Part shown: positions 17,306 to 26,609 of the stretch, in pieces
Numbering within the stretch: position 1 is the stretch's first letter
Layout of the letters: each line of letters starts with the position of its first letter
NCBI RefSeq assembly: GCF_042665095.1
Contig: NZ_JBHTBV010000013.1
Length of the DNA: 64,000 bases
Strand: one strand, 5' to 3'
From: Gordonibacter pamelaeae
GTDB taxonomy: Bacteria; Actinomycetota; Coriobacteriia; Coriobacteriales; Eggerthellaceae
Notes under the pieces: generated by a model
What the model was told of the DNA's origin: nothing
Seen by the model: the letters and a program-made list of their open reading frames with translations, nothing else
Databases searched by the model: none
Translations under genes and position numbers: made by a program

Positions 17306-18970
17306 ATGATCGATGAGATCCAAGTTGAGAACCTCGCGTTGATCCGCGAGGCCGCGCTCGTGCCGGCGCGCGGGCTGACCGTGCTCACGGGCGAGACGGG
17401 TGCGGGCAAGACGGCGCTGCTCTCGGCGTTGAAGCTGCTCATGGGCGCGCGCGCCGACAAGGATGCCGTCCGCGACGGCGAAGAGGCCCTCGTCGTGTCG
17501 GGGAGGTTCTACGGCGTCGCGCTCGATGGGCTCGAGGATGCGGACGCCGAGGCCGACCTTCGGGAGCTGGTCGCCACGCGCCGCGTCACCGCGGACGGCC
17601 GCTCGCGCGTCTCCCTCGACGGCCGCATGGCGAGCGTCGGCGAGCTTGCTCGTGCCGTGGCGCCCGCCATCGACCTCTGCGGTCAGCACGAGCACCAGCA
17701 GCTCATGAAGACATCCCAGCACGTGCGCATGCTCGACGCGTGGGCGGGAGGGGCCGTGGCCGAGGCGCGCGCCGCCTACGAGGAGGCGTTCACGGCCGCG
17801 GGTGCGGCGGCGGCCGAGCTCGCGCGCGTGCGCGAGGCGGTCGAGGCCTCGTCGGCCAGGCTCGACGAGGCGCGCTTCGTGCTGCAGCGCATCGACGCGG
17901 TCGACCCGTGCGAGGGCGAGTACGACGAGCTGCTGGAAGAGCTCGGGCGCGTGGAGCATGCCGAGGCGCTCGCGGTTGCCGCGAGCGCGGCACACGAGGC
18001 GCTTGCGGGCGAGGAGGGCGCCATCGACGCGCTGGGCGGCGCGGTCTCTGCGCTCGATTCGGCTGCGCGCTACGATGCGAAGCTCGGCGAGTTCGCCGAT
18101 GCCCTGCGCGAGGCCGGTTACGTGCTGGAGGACATGGCCCGCGAGACGCGCGACTATCGCGAGGGCGTTGAGTTCGATCCCGAGGCGTTGGCGCAGCAGC
18201 AGGAGCGTATGGCCTCGCTGCAAGGGCTGCTGCGCACGTACGGCCCGCGCATGGAGGACGTCCTCGCGCGCCGCGCCGAGGCCGCCGACCTCGTGTCGCT
18301 CGTGGACGATGCCGCCGAGCGCGAGCGCGCGGCGCGGCAGGGGCTCGATCGGGCCGAGGCGGCGCTCGCGCAGGCGGCTGCCGCGTTGGCCGAGGCGCGC
18401 GCCGAGGCCGCGCCGCGGTTCGCTGCAGCCGTGTGTGCGCAGATGGGCCGTCTGGAAATGGGCGGCGCCGAGCTCGTGTGCGACCTTGCGCCGCTCGAGC
18501 GCGAGCAGTGGACGAAGGCGGGTTCGCAGGCGGTGGAGTTCCTGTTCCGGCCCGGTGCCGGGATGCAGGCGCGCCCGCTCGCGCGCATCGCGTCGGGCGG
18601 CGAGGTGAGCCGCGTCATGCTGGCCGTGAAGGTGGTGCTGGGCGAGGCCGACGAGGTGGACACGCTCGTGTTCGACGAGGTGGACGCCGGTGTGGGCGGC
18701 TCGACCGCCGTGGCGCTGGCCGACGTGCTCGCCGACCTCGCGCGCACGCACCAGGTGATCGTCGTCACGCACCTCGCGCAGGTGGCCGTCCGGGGCGAGG
18801 TGCACTACGTGGTGCGGAAAACGGCGGGCGAGCGCGCCATGCCCGAGACCGACCTGCGTCGCCTCCCCGATGGCGAGCGCCCCGCCGAGATCGCCCGCAT
18901 GCTGTCAGGCGACGCCACCGAGACGTCGCTCGCCCACGCCCGCGAGATGCTGGAGCGAGCCGCCGATTAG
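17306..18970 (+). CDS. recN: DNA repair protein RecN
   Basis: A 554-residue SMC-like ATPase of double-strand-break repair. Walker A GETGAGKT is at about residues 29-36 (usually GETGAGKS). The Q-loop/family motif LCGQHEHQQLM follows near 125, then a long Ala/Glu-rich coiled-coil region (about 155-400). The C-terminal half-site has the signature RIASGGEVSRVMLA and Walker B VFDEVDAGVGGSTA, with VVTHLAQVA after it. Length and order are normal. RecN is recruited early to breaks and tethers DNA ends. The ATG is preceded by GAGGGG. Confidence 0.95.
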   Translation: MIDEIQVENLALIREAALVPARGLTVLTGETGAGKTALLSALKLLMGARADKDAVRDGEEALVVSGRFYGVALDGLEDADAEADLRELVATRRVTADGRSRVSLDGRMASVGELARAVAPAIDLCGQHEHQQLMKTSQHVRMLDAWAGGAVAEARAAYEEAFTAAGAAAAELARVREAVEASSARLDEARFVLQRIDAVDPCEGEYDELLEELGRVEHAEALAVAASAAHEALAGEEGAIDALGGAVSALDSAARYDAKLGEFADALREAGYVLEDMARETRDYREGVEFDPEALAQQQERMASLQGLLRTYGPRMEDVLARRAEAADLVSLVDDAAERERAARQGLDRAEAALAQAAAALAEARAEAAPRFAAAVCAQMGRLEMGGAELVCDLAPLEREQWTKAGSQAVEFLFRPGAGMQARPLARIASGGEVSRVMLAVKVVLGEADEVDTLVFDEVDAGVGGSTAVALADVLADLARTHQVIVVTHLAQVAVRGEVHYVVRKTAGERAMPETDLRRLPDGERPAEIARMLSGDATETSLAHAREMLERAAD

Positions 18971-19098
18971 CCAACGTTTACCTGCGGCGCCCGGAAACCG
19001 CGGCAGCATGCCCGATTTGCCATATTGTGCAACCCCTGCTTCTCACCCTGGCGAAGATAATGAACCGAGGATTATCGAATCGGGGAAGAGAGAGTCGT

Positions 19099-20277
19099 AT
19101 GGAAGCAGAGAGGTTGCGCGGAAAGCGCCCCTGCAAGGCACTGTCTTGGTGCTTGGCGTTGGTGTTGTGCGCCCAGATGCTCGGGACGAGCGCGATGCAG
19201 GCATTCGCAGACGAGGTGGTTTACACGGCCGTGCTTGCGAGCGAGAGCTTGGGCAAGAACTTGGTGTACGACGACGTGTACGGCGTCAAGACCACCGGGA
19301 TCGCTTTGATGGTGAAGCGGGGCTCGGTCACGGACGGATCGGGCAATGCGAGCGAGGGCGTCACGCAGGTTGACACGGTGAACAGCTCGGGCACGGTGCT
19401 GGCGTCGTTCGGCTTGGGCGATGTGCCCTCTTCGGAAACCAACAAAGCACACTGCATCGAAGTTGCCATGGCGAGCATGCAGCAGCTCATGACGGACGAG
19501 TTCTCGTTTAGCGCTGCGCCGAAGAATGTGAACGACAAGGTGAAGTACGGCTTCGTTTCGAACGATGGAGCCGAGGTCGCCTCGGCCCGCTACGACAAAT
19601 TCGTCAAGAGGGCGAGCGCCGAGCCCCTGGTGGCGGCCGTTGACCTCGACGGTTCTGTTGTGGACGTCTACGATGGGGAAGGTGTCAAAAGGACATCGGT
19701 TCCCATGCCCGAAGATTGGTCCAAGGGTTGGTCCGAAGAGGGTCCGAGCGTATCCATCTGGTTCGCGTATGACGAGACGCGTTCGCTTACGCTCAATATA
19801 TCCGGTTATGACGCCAACAACGTTCGCGTCTCAAAGGAGTACGTATGGGATTCGGCAAGCAACTCGTTCGTTGCCAAGGGGGACACTCCATCCGTCGGGG
19901 AGACCGAACGCGAGTGGAGCTTGCCCGACGGCGGCAAGGTTACGATAACCAAAGTCGAGGGACAGGATGCGTACCGGTGCGTGACGCCGAAGAAGCCGGA
20001 AGGCTTCATCATGAGCGGTGTTGCGTCTCTTTGGAATTTCGAAGCGTTCTCGGAAGCTGAGTTGATCCAATACAAATCTGGTGGCACGCGGATATGGGAT
20101 TTCACGGGTGTTCAGCCGGCGGAGTTTCAGGGCGTGACAATCGAAAGCTCTATGGGCAACGGCCGCTTTCTGTGCTACCAGAACTCCACGGATGGCCAGG
20201 GGTATTTCACGCAGTATTCCATACGGCTGGCAGACGGAACTTCGGTGAAGGTTCTCCCGGGTACAAGAGGATACTAG
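19099..20277 (+). CDS. N-terminal part of a frameshift-split secreted surface protein
   Basis: 392 residues in this frame. It has a Sec signal peptide (KALSWCLALVLCAQMLG, cleavage near AFADE, residue 43). The following region has no family I recognise: beta-rich, with repeated short segments such as REWSLPDGGKVTITK. It ends abruptly at TAG 20275-20277 after VKVLPGTRGY. The sequence continues in the +1 frame without an intervening start signal (APFVCTTESNGNC, then the next entry), so this looks like one gene of about 1,340 codons broken by a one-base change between about 20250 and 20277. The start ATG 19099 follows GGGGAAGAGAG. The whole product would be a cell-wall-anchored Ig-like protein. 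Confidence 0.7.
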   Translation: MEAERLRGKRPCKALSWCLALVLCAQMLGTSAMQAFADEVVYTAVLASESLGKNLVYDDVYGVKTTGIALMVKRGSVTDGSGNASEGVTQVDTVNSSGTVLASFGLGDVPSSETNKAHCIEVAMASMQQLMTDEFSFSAAPKNVNDKVKYGFVSNDGAEVASARYDKFVKRASAEPLVAAVDLDGSVVDVYDGEGVKRTSVPMPEDWSKGWSEEGPSVSIWFAYDETRSLTLNISGYDANNVRVSKEYVWDSASNSFVAKGDTPSVGETEREWSLPDGGKVTITKVEGQDAYRCVTPKKPEGFIMSGVASLWNFEAFSEAELIQYKSGGTRIWDFTGVQPAEFQGVTIESSMGNGRFLCYQNSTDGQGYFTQYSIRLADGTSVKVLPGTRGY

Positions 20278-20344
20278 GGCACCTTTCGTTTGCACAACTG
20301 AGAGCAATGGCAATTGCATTATCCTCGACTTTGCGGGCGAGGAA

Positions 20345-23122
20345 GTGAAAACGATATCTCCCACGACAGCGGCGGGGACGGTTTCCCTCAACTCCTCGGG
20401 CCTGGAAGGCGCGTTGGTTGCGACCGAAACGGTGTACGATGGTGGGTATACCCAAAAAGCCCTTGTTGCCTATGACAAGGGGGAATGGATCGATTCTCCC
20501 GAAAAGGCAATGGAGTACGCTCGGGCTTACCGGACGATCTTGGCCGACGGGACAGTGGTCTACCGGATAGCTGTGTACGACCAAGAGGACGGAACGGTCT
20601 ATCCCAAGGCCACCCCTGCTTATTATCGGTACGTCGACCGTGATCTGAACGAGCTCTCGCGGTCTGCTTACACCGAGTGGATAACGTGGCAGCAAACCAA
20701 GCGCACGCTCGGTGACGGCACGGTGATGACCTACACCGCTAACGACGCCGGAAAATATGGTGCGGTCGATGCCGAGGGAGAGGCGTTGATTCCGTTCGAG
20801 TACGACGCGTATTACGATTGCGGCGACCACGAGTCCCTCATCCTTTTGAAGAAGGGCGACGCGTGGGAGTTCTTCGACACGAGCACCATCGACACGAAGA
20901 AGGAGCCTGTGCCTGCCATGTCGGTGACCATCTCCGGCGCTCCCGAGCAGCTGGCGGTGGGCGCGACCGCGCAGCTGACGGCCGCGGTCGAGCCTGCGAA
21001 CTCCACCGACAAGGTGATGTGGGCGACTTCAGACGACAAGGTGCTCACGGTCGATGCGTCCGGCAAGGTTACGGCCATTGCCAACGGCAAGGCGACCGTC
21101 ACCGCCACGGCGGGCGATAGGTCGGCCTTGGTCGAGATAGCGGTGACAACCCCCGCCACGTCCGTGACCATTTCCGGCGCTCCCGAGAAGCCGCTCAACG
21201 TGGGCGGCACTGCCCAGCTGACGGCCACGGTGCAGTCTGAAAGCTCTACCGACAAAGTGGAGTGGGCTTCCTCCAGCGAGAACGTGCTCACGGTCGATGC
21301 CGACGGCCTGGTGACGGCGCTCGCCAACGGCGAAGCCACGATCACCGCCACGGCGGGCGAGCAGACCGCTTCGGTCGCCATTACCGTGGTGACGCCTGCC
21401 GCTGGCATCGAGCTGGACGCTGAAGCCCTCACGCTCTATGTGGGCGACGAGCCGTCGCAGCTCGAGGCCACGGTGCTTCCCGCGACTGCTTCCGACAAGG
21501 GCGTCGCCTGGACGTCCTCCAACAGTGACGTGGCCATGGTCGACGACAACGGCGCGGTGACCCCGGTCGGCGTGGGAACGTGCACCGTTACGGCTACCAC
21601 ACTGGATGGCGGACTCACGGCCGAGTGCGCGGTGACCGTGGGCGAGCACGTGGCGGGCGTCGCGCTTGACAAGAGCGAGGTGTCGATCGTGGGCGTCGGT
21701 ACGACGCAGCTCGTGGCGACCGTTTCTCCCGCCGGGGCGCTCGACAAGTCTGTCGCGTGGTCTGCCAGCGACAAGTCCGTGGCCACGGTCAACGAAAACG
21801 GCCTGGTGACGGCTGTGGGCAAGGGAACGGCCGTCATCACGGCAACCTCCCTCGAAGACGAGCAGCAGTCTGCCTCCTGCACGGTCACGGTGAGCAACCC
21901 GGTGACGGGCTTCGACCTCTCCGCTGCGAGTGTCGCGCTTGTGAAGGGCGACGCGCAAACCGTGAACGTTGCCGCTTTCGGCGCCTTGTCCGGCGCAGTC
22001 GACGACTACGACCTGACGTTCTCCGTGGAGGGCAAGGGCTCGCTCTCGAACGGCGTGTGGAGCGACGCTTCCGGCAACGCCGTGTTCAGCGTCGCGGCCA
22101 GCGAGGGTGGCAATTACGCGATCGCTGCGCTTGGCACGGGCAAGGGCACCCTCGTGTTCGAGGCGCAGCAGGAGTCTTCCACCGTGAAGGGCGTCGTCGC
22201 GGTTTCGGTGACCAATCCCGCGAAGGCGATCGCGTTGGATGTGACGAGCAAGCAGCTTACTGTGGGCGACGAGCCTTTCACGTTGACGGCGACCGTCGAT
22301 CCGCTTGACGCCGATGAGGCTGGCAGCATCGCGTGGTCTACCTCGAACTCTGCGGTGGCTACGGTCGACGGCGGCAAGGTGACGCCGCTCGGCGTGGGCT
22401 CGGCCACCATCACGGCGAAGGTCGGCGACGTGTCGGCGACTTGCGAGGTGGCGGCGGCTGCCAAGGAGATCGCCGCGACCGAGGGCGACTCCGCGTATCA
22501 GGCATCCGTCGAGGTGTCCAGCCCTGCTGCTGCCGAGCAGCTTGACAAGATCGCGCAGGGCAACGGCGGCTCCCTGTCGTTGGCGGTGCAGGGCGCGCAG
22601 GATCTGACGGAGAGCGCGCAGCAAACCATCACTTCGCTCCAAGGCGGGCAAACGAAAGTTGCCGAGATCCTTGACGTGTCGCTGCGCAACGCCGATGGCG
22701 GGGAAGTGGCGGTCAGCTTGGAGGACGGAACGATGACGGTGCGCCTGCGGATGACCGATGCCATGCGCGCGCTCGACCCGAAGACGCTTGAGGTCAGCCA
22801 CGTTGCCGACAACGGCGCGATCGAGAAGAAGCCCACATGGGTGGATGGCGACGACCTGTGCTTTGCCACCGAGCACTTCAGCACCTACGTGGTGACGGGC
22901 AGCGAGCGGCAGACGTCGGGCGGCGAGATCGGCGGCGGGTCGGCTGGCGGCTCCGGGACCGTTCTCCCCGGAGGCGGTGGCTCCGGTCAGGATGAGGTCG
23001 TGAAGCCCCTGCTCGCTCCCACCGGCGACACGCTGGCGCTTCCGATGGCGCTGGCTGGCTGCGCGATTGCCGCGGCGCTGGTTTGCCTGGCGTTCGTGCG
23101 CGGCGGACGCAGGGTGAAGTAG
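20345..23122 (+). CDS. C-terminal part of the split surface protein: five BIG2 domains and an LAxTG anchor
   Basis: 925 codons from a nominal GTG. The frame is open further upstream and there is no real ribosome site, so this is the continuation of the previous entry. A WG-repeat-like unit (KYGAVDAEGEALIPFEYD) is near residue 150. Five BIG2 Ig-like domains follow from about 192 (each ending near VTxxANGxATxTAT): four in tandem, a diverged roughly 100-residue segment, then a fifth. A gap of about 120 residues precedes a Gly-rich linker and a sorting signal near 890: LAPTGD, a hydrophobic helix and RGGRRVK. BIG2 domains are typical of adhesins; the anchor predicts attachment to peptidoglycan by a sortase. 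The O-antigen-ligase-like gene starts 12 bases later. Confidence 0.75.
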   Translation: MKTISPTTAAGTVSLNSSGLEGALVATETVYDGGYTQKALVAYDKGEWIDSPEKAMEYARAYRTILADGTVVYRIAVYDQEDGTVYPKATPAYYRYVDRDLNELSRSAYTEWITWQQTKRTLGDGTVMTYTANDAGKYGAVDAEGEALIPFEYDAYYDCGDHESLILLKKGDAWEFFDTSTIDTKKEPVPAMSVTISGAPEQLAVGATAQLTAAVEPANSTDKVMWATSDDKVLTVDASGKVTAIANGKATVTATAGDRSALVEIAVTTPATSVTISGAPEKPLNVGGTAQLTATVQSESSTDKVEWASSSENVLTVDADGLVTALANGEATITATAGEQTASVAITVVTPAAGIELDAEALTLYVGDEPSQLEATVLPATASDKGVAWTSSNSDVAMVDDNGAVTPVGVGTCTVTATTLDGGLTAECAVTVGEHVAGVALDKSEVSIVGVGTTQLVATVSPAGALDKSVAWSASDKSVATVNENGLVTAVGKGTAVITATSLEDEQQSASCTVTVSNPVTGFDLSAASVALVKGDAQTVNVAAFGALSGAVDDYDLTFSVEGKGSLSNGVWSDASGNAVFSVAASEGGNYAIAALGTGKGTLVFEAQQESSTVKGVVAVSVTNPAKAIALDVTSKQLTVGDEPFTLTATVDPLDADEAGSIAWSTSNSAVATVDGGKVTPLGVGSATITAKVGDVSATCEVAAAAKEIAATEGDSAYQASVEVSSPAAAEQLDKIAQGNGGSLSLAVQGAQDLTESAQQTITSLQGGQTKVAEILDVSLRNADGGEVAVSLEDGTMTVRLRMTDAMRALDPKTLEVSHVADNGAIEKKPTWVDGDDLCFATEHFSTYVVTGSERQTSGGEIGGGSAGGSGTVLPGGGGSGQDEVVKPLLAPTGDTLALPMALAGCAIAAALVCLAFVRGGRRVK

Positions 23123-23134
23123 AGCCTCTCCTCG

Positions 23135-24994
23135 ATGGCTCGCAAGAACCAGGTGACGGACAGCCCGTCGAACGTACCCCTTCCTTGGGAGGGGGCGGCG
23201 TTCGTCGGGCTGCTCGGCGTTCTGGTGCTGTGGCAAGGAGGCTATTACGCCGCAGCCTCATGCGTCGTCGGCCTGCTGGCGGCGGGGTGCGCGGCATTTT
23301 CGGCGATCGTCTCGGCCCGTGCGCGTGGCAGACGCGACGGGAGCATCGCGATTCCCCTGCTGATCGCGGGTGTAGGGGCGTGCAGCCTGGCTAGCAGCGC
23401 CGTCCATGGCCTCACGCTGACGGGAGTCGCCGAGTCGGCCCCTTGGTTCGCCGTGGCGGCGCTGACGTTCCTGCACGCGGTGCTGCCCGATGCGGCGCGG
23501 GCGAGAACGATGCGCGCCGTCGTTTGGCTCGGGGTTGCCATCGCCGTGCTGGGGCTCGCCTTGATGTCGATGCCGGGCGGCGTCGAGGGGGCGGTCAACG
23601 CCGGACGGCTGCAGTTCCCCTTCCAGTACGCCAACACGTCGGGAACGTTCTTCGCGGCCTGCGCCCTGCTGGCGCTCGGGTCCGAAAGCGCGCGTCTGCG
23701 AAGGGCGGCCTCCTTCCCGTTGGCGGCGCTGCTGTTCACGCAGTCGGCGGGGGCCTGCGGGCTGTTCGCGTGCGCTCTCGTCGCTCTCTGCGCATGCCGA
23801 TGGCGCGAGGGCGCGTTCGTGCATGTGGCGGAGGCGGCGGCGCTGACGGCGTGCGCGGCCGGAGCGTTCGTCCTCTGCCTCGTTGTCGGGACAGGCTGGG
23901 CCCTTGCCGCCGCGGCCGGCGCATTCGCGGCCGGCTCGTTGGCGGTTCGGAGGCTGGCCAGGGCGAAGAACGCGAGGAGGACGGCTCTTTTTGCATGCGC
24001 GCTGCTGGTGGCGTGCACGCTCGCCTGCGTGGAGGCGCTCGCTCAGACGGGCAGGGCGGCGCAGGCGGGGCGGACGTTCGTCGAGCGCCTGGTCCAGATG
24101 GGGGATGCGGCGGCCGTGGTCGCGGCGAATCCTGCGCTCGGCATCGGGCCCGACGTGTGGAGGTTCCTCTACCCGTACGTGCAGTCCGCGCAGTACACCG
24201 CCACGTCGGTGCACTGCGGCTATCTGCAGATCGCCCTCGATGCCGGTTTGGTCGGGGCGGCGCTGTTCGTCGCGGCCATCGTCATGGGCGTGAAGCGGGC
24301 AGCGTCCTGCGGGAACGCGCCGGTCGTCTGCGCCATCTTGCTGATCGCCGTGCATGGAGCCTTCGACATAGACTTCCAGTTCGCCGCGCTGCTCGCATTC
24401 TTGGCGATGCTCTTGACCCTCCACGCTGCGCCGGAGCCGCGGCGCCGGTCGCGTAGCCTTGATCGGGCATGGGGCCTCCCGCTCGCGCTGCTTTTTCTGG
24501 TAGCGTCCTTCGCGGCCAGCGGGTTCGGCTTGTGGGCGGCTAGCGCGAAAGACGCGTCCGCGTCGGCCGCGGCGAAGGCGGATGCGGCCGCGATCCGGCA
24601 GGTTCTGGAACAGAACCCCTTTGCCAAACGCGACGACTCCGTACGGTCGGATTACGCCGAGGCGCTGCGGCGGGCGGGCGCATGGAGCGAGCTCGCAAAG
24701 GCTTTCAGCGAAGGTTCGATCACGTCGGCTGAACAGGCGCTTTATGCGGCAGAAGCGCTCTACGCCCTCGGCGACGATGCGCGGGCCGAGGATATCCTGC
24801 TCGCAGAGCTGGAGCGCGAGCCCGGCAACGTCGACCTGTTCGAGAGCGCCCGCCTTCTGCTTGCGAGCCATGATGCGGGCGAGGAAGCGCGGGAGCGGTA
24901 TCGGCAGGCGGCTGCGCGCGCCAACGCCATGGCCTCGACGGGGCTCGCCGCGCTGATCGGAAACCAGGAGCAGCTGCCCGAAACGCTTGCCTAG
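23135..24994 (+). CDS. O-antigen-ligase-like polytopic membrane protein with a TPR-like tail
   Basis: A 619-residue protein with about 11-12 hydrophobic helices (residues 20-440) and a soluble C-terminus of about 150 residues. The large loop motif NPALGIGPDVWRF followed by VHCGYLQIALDAG fits the Wzy/O-antigen ligase (Wzy_C) family, in which a conserved Gly-x-Gly loop and a downstream His take part in glycan transfer. After a helix near 470 the tail (SDYAEALRRAGAW, AEALYALGDDARAEDIL) has TPR-like helical pairs. It starts 12 bases after the Ig-like surface protein gene and is likely co-transcribed, so a role in glycosylating or building the cell surface is plausible; the substrate is unknown. 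Confidence 0.72.
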   Translation: MARKNQVTDSPSNVPLPWEGAAFVGLLGVLVLWQGGYYAAASCVVGLLAAGCAAFSAIVSARARGRRDGSIAIPLLIAGVGACSLASSAVHGLTLTGVAESAPWFAVAALTFLHAVLPDAARARTMRAVVWLGVAIAVLGLALMSMPGGVEGAVNAGRLQFPFQYANTSGTFFAACALLALGSESARLRRAASFPLAALLFTQSAGACGLFACALVALCACRWREGAFVHVAEAAALTACAAGAFVLCLVVGTGWALAAAAGAFAAGSLAVRRLARAKNARRTALFACALLVACTLACVEALAQTGRAAQAGRTFVERLVQMGDAAAVVAANPALGIGPDVWRFLYPYVQSAQYTATSVHCGYLQIALDAGLVGAALFVAAIVMGVKRAASCGNAPVVCAILLIAVHGAFDIDFQFAALLAFLAMLLTLHAAPEPRRRSRSLDRAWGLPLALLFLVASFAASGFGLWAASAKDASASAAAKADAAAIRQVLEQNPFAKRDDSVRSDYAEALRRAGAWSELAKAFSEGSITSAEQALYAAEALYALGDDARAEDILLAELEREPGNVDLFESARLLLASHDAGEEARERYRQAAARANAMASTGLAALIGNQEQLPETLA

Positions 24995-25002
24995 CTTCGC
25001 CG

Positions 25003-25034
25003 GCCCGCCCTTCCTTATCCCATCGGGGGCGGGC
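25003..25034. terminator. Hairpin between convergent genes
   Basis: An 8-bp stem GCCCGCCC / GGGCGGGC with a 16-base loop between two convergent genes. There is no strong T run; it probably acts as a bidirectional terminator. Confidence 0.4.
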
Positions 25035-25046
25035 TTCGCCTCGGTC

Positions 25047-26426
25047 TTACCTCCGGCGTTCGACAAACCGCGGCAGCGTGCCCGACAGCGCGAGGCCCGC
25101 AACGGCCGCGCCGACGCACAGCGCGAACACGGGCAGCGCCGCTTCCGCGAACGCGGCTCCGGCGGCTGCGCCGCACGCCGCCGACCCCACGGTGCCGCCC
25201 AGCCCGCGGAAGAACAGCGCGAGGGAGGTCGCTTTGCCCACGTCGCGCGGCTCCACGGCGGTTTGGGCGGCGATGTTGGTCATGGGCATGTTCGCCCCGA
25301 TGCCGAATCCCAGCACTGCCGACGAGCACGCGAGCTGCACCATGCCGGTCGCGGGGCCGACAAGGCACAGCAGCATCGCCCCAGCGCCCAGCACGAGGAA
25401 CCCGACGCGGCTGATGGTGCGCATCCGCCCGTTCGCGCCGAACACCCGCCCCGCCAGCGTGCTGCCTACTACGAGCGCCAGCGTCATAGGGATCGTGGCC
25501 AGCGCCGAGGCGGTCGACGTGAGCCCCAGCCCCTCCTGCACGAACCGCGGCACGAACATCACGCCGACGAGCAGGGCGAACTGCGAGCAGAACCCCATCG
25601 CCACCGCCCCGTTCACCTGCGCGCAACGGAAGAATCGCACCGGCACGATGGCGTGGTCGCGCCGCCGTTCCACCAGTACGAGCAGCGCGATCATGGCGGC
25701 CGCGAGCGCGAGCAGCCCGAAGAACGGCGCGGAGAACCAGGCGAGGGCGCTGCCCGTCAGGCTGAACGCAAGCGTGAGCGGCACGATGGCGGCGGCCGCG
25801 CACAGGGCGCCGGGCAAGTCGAACGACCGTTCCGCATGAGCTTGCTTGCCCGGGAGGAACCGCACGACCAGCACGAGCGCCGCCACGCTCAACGGCAGGT
25901 TGACCAGGAAGATCCAGTGCCAGCCCACCGTATCGGCGATCAGCCCGCCGGCCAGCGGCCCTGCGATGGAAGCCAGGCCGTACATGGACGAGAGGATGCC
26001 CATGTACTTCCCGCGCACGCGCGGTTCGAACAGCTCGGCCATCGCGATGAACACGCCGGCCTCCACGAGGCCCCCGCCCGCACCTTGCACGGCGCGCCAC
26101 GCCGTGAGCGCGTCGATACCGTTCGACAGCGCGCAACCCGCCGATGCGACGGCGAACACGCTGATACCGCATGCGAACACCCGCTTGTGGCCGAAGCGCG
26201 TCGCGCATGCGCCGCACAGAAGCGTCGCCAGCGTGCAGGTGAGCAAGTAGGAGGTGAACGGCCAGGTGTAGTGGTCGAAGCTGCCCAGGCCGGCGGCGAT
26301 CTTCGGCATGGCGGTGCTCACGATGGTGGCGTCGAGCGCCGCCATGAACAGGCTCAGCGCCAACCCTCCCAGCACGGCGGCGGTAGGGAAGGGCTTGCCT
26401 TCGGCCCTCTGATCCCATGTTTCCAT
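25047..26426 (-). CDS. DHA2-family (EmrB/QacA-like) multidrug efflux MFS transporter
   Basis: A 459-residue major facilitator with about 14 predicted helices. DHA2 motifs are visible: LDATIVSTAMP in helix 1 (motif D1), loop 2-3 GACATRFGHKRVF (motif A), WRAVQGAGGG (motif B), and GPLAGGLIADTVGWHWIFLVN (motif C plus the next helix), the antiporter signature. The predicted role is proton-driven export of drugs or toxic compounds. AGGAGAAAG precedes the ATG. A 15-bp palindrome matching the one in front of padR overlaps its promoter region (26450-26464), so it is probably repressed by the neighbouring PadR. Confidence 0.88.
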   Translation of the reverse strand: METWDQRAEGKPFPTAAVLGGLALSLFMAALDATIVSTAMPKIAAGLGSFDHYTWPFTSYLLTCTLATLLCGACATRFGHKRVFACGISVFAVASAGCALSNGIDALTAWRAVQGAGGGLVEAGVFIAMAELFEPRVRGKYMGILSSMYGLASIAGPLAGGLIADTVGWHWIFLVNLPLSVAALVLVVRFLPGKQAHAERSFDLPGALCAAAAIVPLTLAFSLTGSALAWFSAPFFGLLALAAAMIALLVLVERRRDHAIVPVRFFRCAQVNGAVAMGFCSQFALLVGVMFVPRFVQEGLGLTSTASALATIPMTLALVVGSTLAGRVFGANGRMRTISRVGFLVLGAGAMLLCLVGPATGMVQLACSSAVLGFGIGANMPMTNIAAQTAVEPRDVGKATSLALFFRGLGGTVGSAACGAAAGAAFAEAALPVFALCVGAAVAGLALSGTLPRFVERRR

Positions 26427-26449
26427 ATCTTTCTCCTATCTTAAATACT

Positions 26450-26464
26450 ACTATCAATGATAGT
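26450..26464. promoter_or_regulatory. Palindromic operator upstream of the exporter (putative PadR site)
   Basis: ACTATCA-A-TGATAGT, a perfect 15-bp palindrome with an odd centre, 24 bases before the exporter ATG. The same half-sites occur in front of padR (27174-27192). PadR repressors typically bind dyads containing ATAC/GTAT-like half-sites and control themselves plus an adjacent exporter. Confidence 0.7.
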
Positions 26465-26471
26465 TACTGGT

Positions 26472-26500
26472 TAAAAAGAAACCGGTTGTCGAACCGGTTT
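26472..26500 (-). terminator. Terminator of padR (minus strand)
   Basis: On the minus strand, AAACCGGTT-CGAC-AACCGGTTT is a 9-bp stem, directly followed by CTTTTTAA. It ends leftward transcription from padR before the exporter operator. Confidence 0.75.
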
Positions 26501-26560
26501 GTCGGCGATGCGGGGGGATCGTCGGATATCGCCCGCGAAGGGACGGCGTTGCGGGGACAT

Positions 26561-26600
26561 AGTGCGAACGAATGTTTCACGTGAAACATTCGTTCGCACT
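26561..26600. promoter_or_regulatory. 40-bp perfect palindrome containing a parS site
   Basis: The 20-base arms AGTGCGAACGAATGTTTCAC and its complement meet at 26580/26581. The central 16 bases (26573-26588) are TGTTTCACGTGAAACA, the consensus chromosomal parS that ParB/Spo0J binds to nucleate origin segregation. The match is exact. The additional 12-bp extension on each side is unusual for a parS. Confidence 0.85.
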
Positions 26601-26609
26601 ATGCAGACA

